Source: Planctomycetota bacterium
GTDB lineage: Bacteria; Planctomycetota; PUPC01; JACPCR01
Direction: 5' to 3'
Length of the DNA: 5,951 nucleotides
NCBI GenBank assembly: GCA_030740295.1
Contig: JASLXP010000494.1
Span: forward strand, 1-5,951
The position numbers and the translations under genes were made by a program. Below, piece by piece: positions 5,463-5,951 of this stretch (position 1 is its first letter; each line of letters starts with the position of its first letter). Below the pieces are notes generated by a model, which did no database searches, was not told where the DNA came from, and worked only from the letters and a program-made list of their open reading frames with translations.

Positions 5463-5951
5463 ATGAGGACGAATGTAATGGATGTAGCAGCGGAACTGCT
5501 CAAGCGACACCCCGTTCAGGGGTTCATCGTTCCTGCCAATTCCGGCACCACCGCTAGAGCTGTCAGGAAGCGGTTCGGTGACGAATACCAGTACTTCGCA
5601 GTGGGCAATCCGACCTACTCGAATGAGAAGGGATTCGTCTACCACAGCGGGATGGGCGACGCCACCAGAACGGAACTCGAAGGACTGGGGTTCACAGTCA
5701 TCCTTCAGGAAGTGTCCGCGTTCCAGCCTATGGCCTCCTCGCCAGTGTTCTTCAAGCATGCGCGGAATATGCAGGCGTCATACGAACGGGCAATCAAAGG
5801 CCAAAGTGTGAAGATTGACGGGACAACGCTTTCATGGATAGTTGAATGCACCATACGGGCTCTGTTCAACGAGCAGGTGAAGACGTGCGTCGAACTGGCC
5901 CTGATGGCGGGAGAATCGGCAGAGATTAACAGAGGGGGGAAGTACGTCTCC
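5463..5951 (+). CDS. Stand-alone pyruvate kinase C-terminal (alpha/beta) domain-like protein, 3' truncated by the window
   Basis: The frame runs open from ATG 5463 to the end of the window, giving 163 residues with no stop. It resembles the PK_C domain, the C-terminal alpha/beta domain of pyruvate kinases. That domain also occurs as a separate protein in some archaea and bacteria. Points of likeness are a strand followed by an SGTTA turn (IVPANSGTTARAV, about 22-34; compare the S-x-T-A-type phosphate-binding loop), a second strand YFAVGNPTY, a strand GFTVILQEV ahead of a helix-rich section, and the ending QVKTCVELALMAGES (138-152). That ending matches the conserved VCVE-x-x-x-MA helix of stand-alone members. 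No catalytic barrel of pyruvate kinase is present before it, so kinase activity is not expected; ligand binding is possible. It lacks a signal peptide and probably acts in the cytoplasm. It sits 30 nt after the exported protein gene and may be co-transcribed with it. Confidence 0.7.
   Translation, partial: MRTNVMDVAAELLKRHPVQGFIVPANSGTTARAVRKRFGDEYQYFAVGNPTYSNEKGFVYHSGMGDATRTELEGLGFTVILQEVSAFQPMASSPVFFKHARNMQASYERAIKGQSVKIDGTTLSWIVECTIRALFNEQVKTCVELALMAGESAEINRGGKYVS

Noticed and set aside
5082..5759. Long open frame on the - strand (225 codons)
   Set aside because: It lies antisense across the exported protein's second repeat and the PK_C-like gene, both well supported by motifs. Its translation shows no recognisable family.

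Overview
The window is a bacterial segment with every supported gene on the + strand. Two of its genes run off the edges. Overall organism call: the trio of enolase-superfamily enzyme, formylglycine sulfatase and Gfo/Idh/MocA oxidoreductase is typical of glycan-degrading bacteria such as Planctomycetota, Verrucomicrobiota/Lentisphaerota and related uncultured lineages. This is an inference from gene content; no rRNA or other taxonomic marker is present.

Region 1 (about 1-2956) looks like a catabolic cluster. It holds the C-terminal end of a mandelate racemase/muconate lactonizing enzyme-type protein. After 73 bp comes a Cys-type sulfatase without a signal peptide, which resembles N-sulfoglucosamine sulfohydrolases. 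A Gfo/Idh/MocA-type NAD(P)-dependent oxidoreductase follows, overlapping the sulfatase stop by ATGA. The likely shared logic is intracellular desulfation, oxidation/reduction and dehydration of a sulfated or acidic sugar; the actual substrate cannot be read from the sequence. The enolase-family fragment is visibly richer in G+C than the two genes after it.

Region 2 (2957-3242) has no strong gene. It may hold a 56-codon ORF whose end overlaps the next start by 8 nt. No convincing terminator was found.

Region 3 (3243-5951) holds genes of less familiar type. First is a 367-residue, Trp-rich protein that I do not recognise. A 114-nt spacer with several inverted repeats follows. Next is a 323-residue exported protein built from two tandem copies of an uncharacterised domain, each with two Cys in matching places. 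Last, cut by the window end, is a stand-alone relative of the C-terminal (alpha/beta) domain of pyruvate kinase. The close spacing of the last two (30 nt) suggests one transcript. No RNA genes, mobile elements, CRISPR arrays or defence genes were seen. The most novel-looking items are the duplicated exported protein, the Trp-rich protein and the structured spacer between them.
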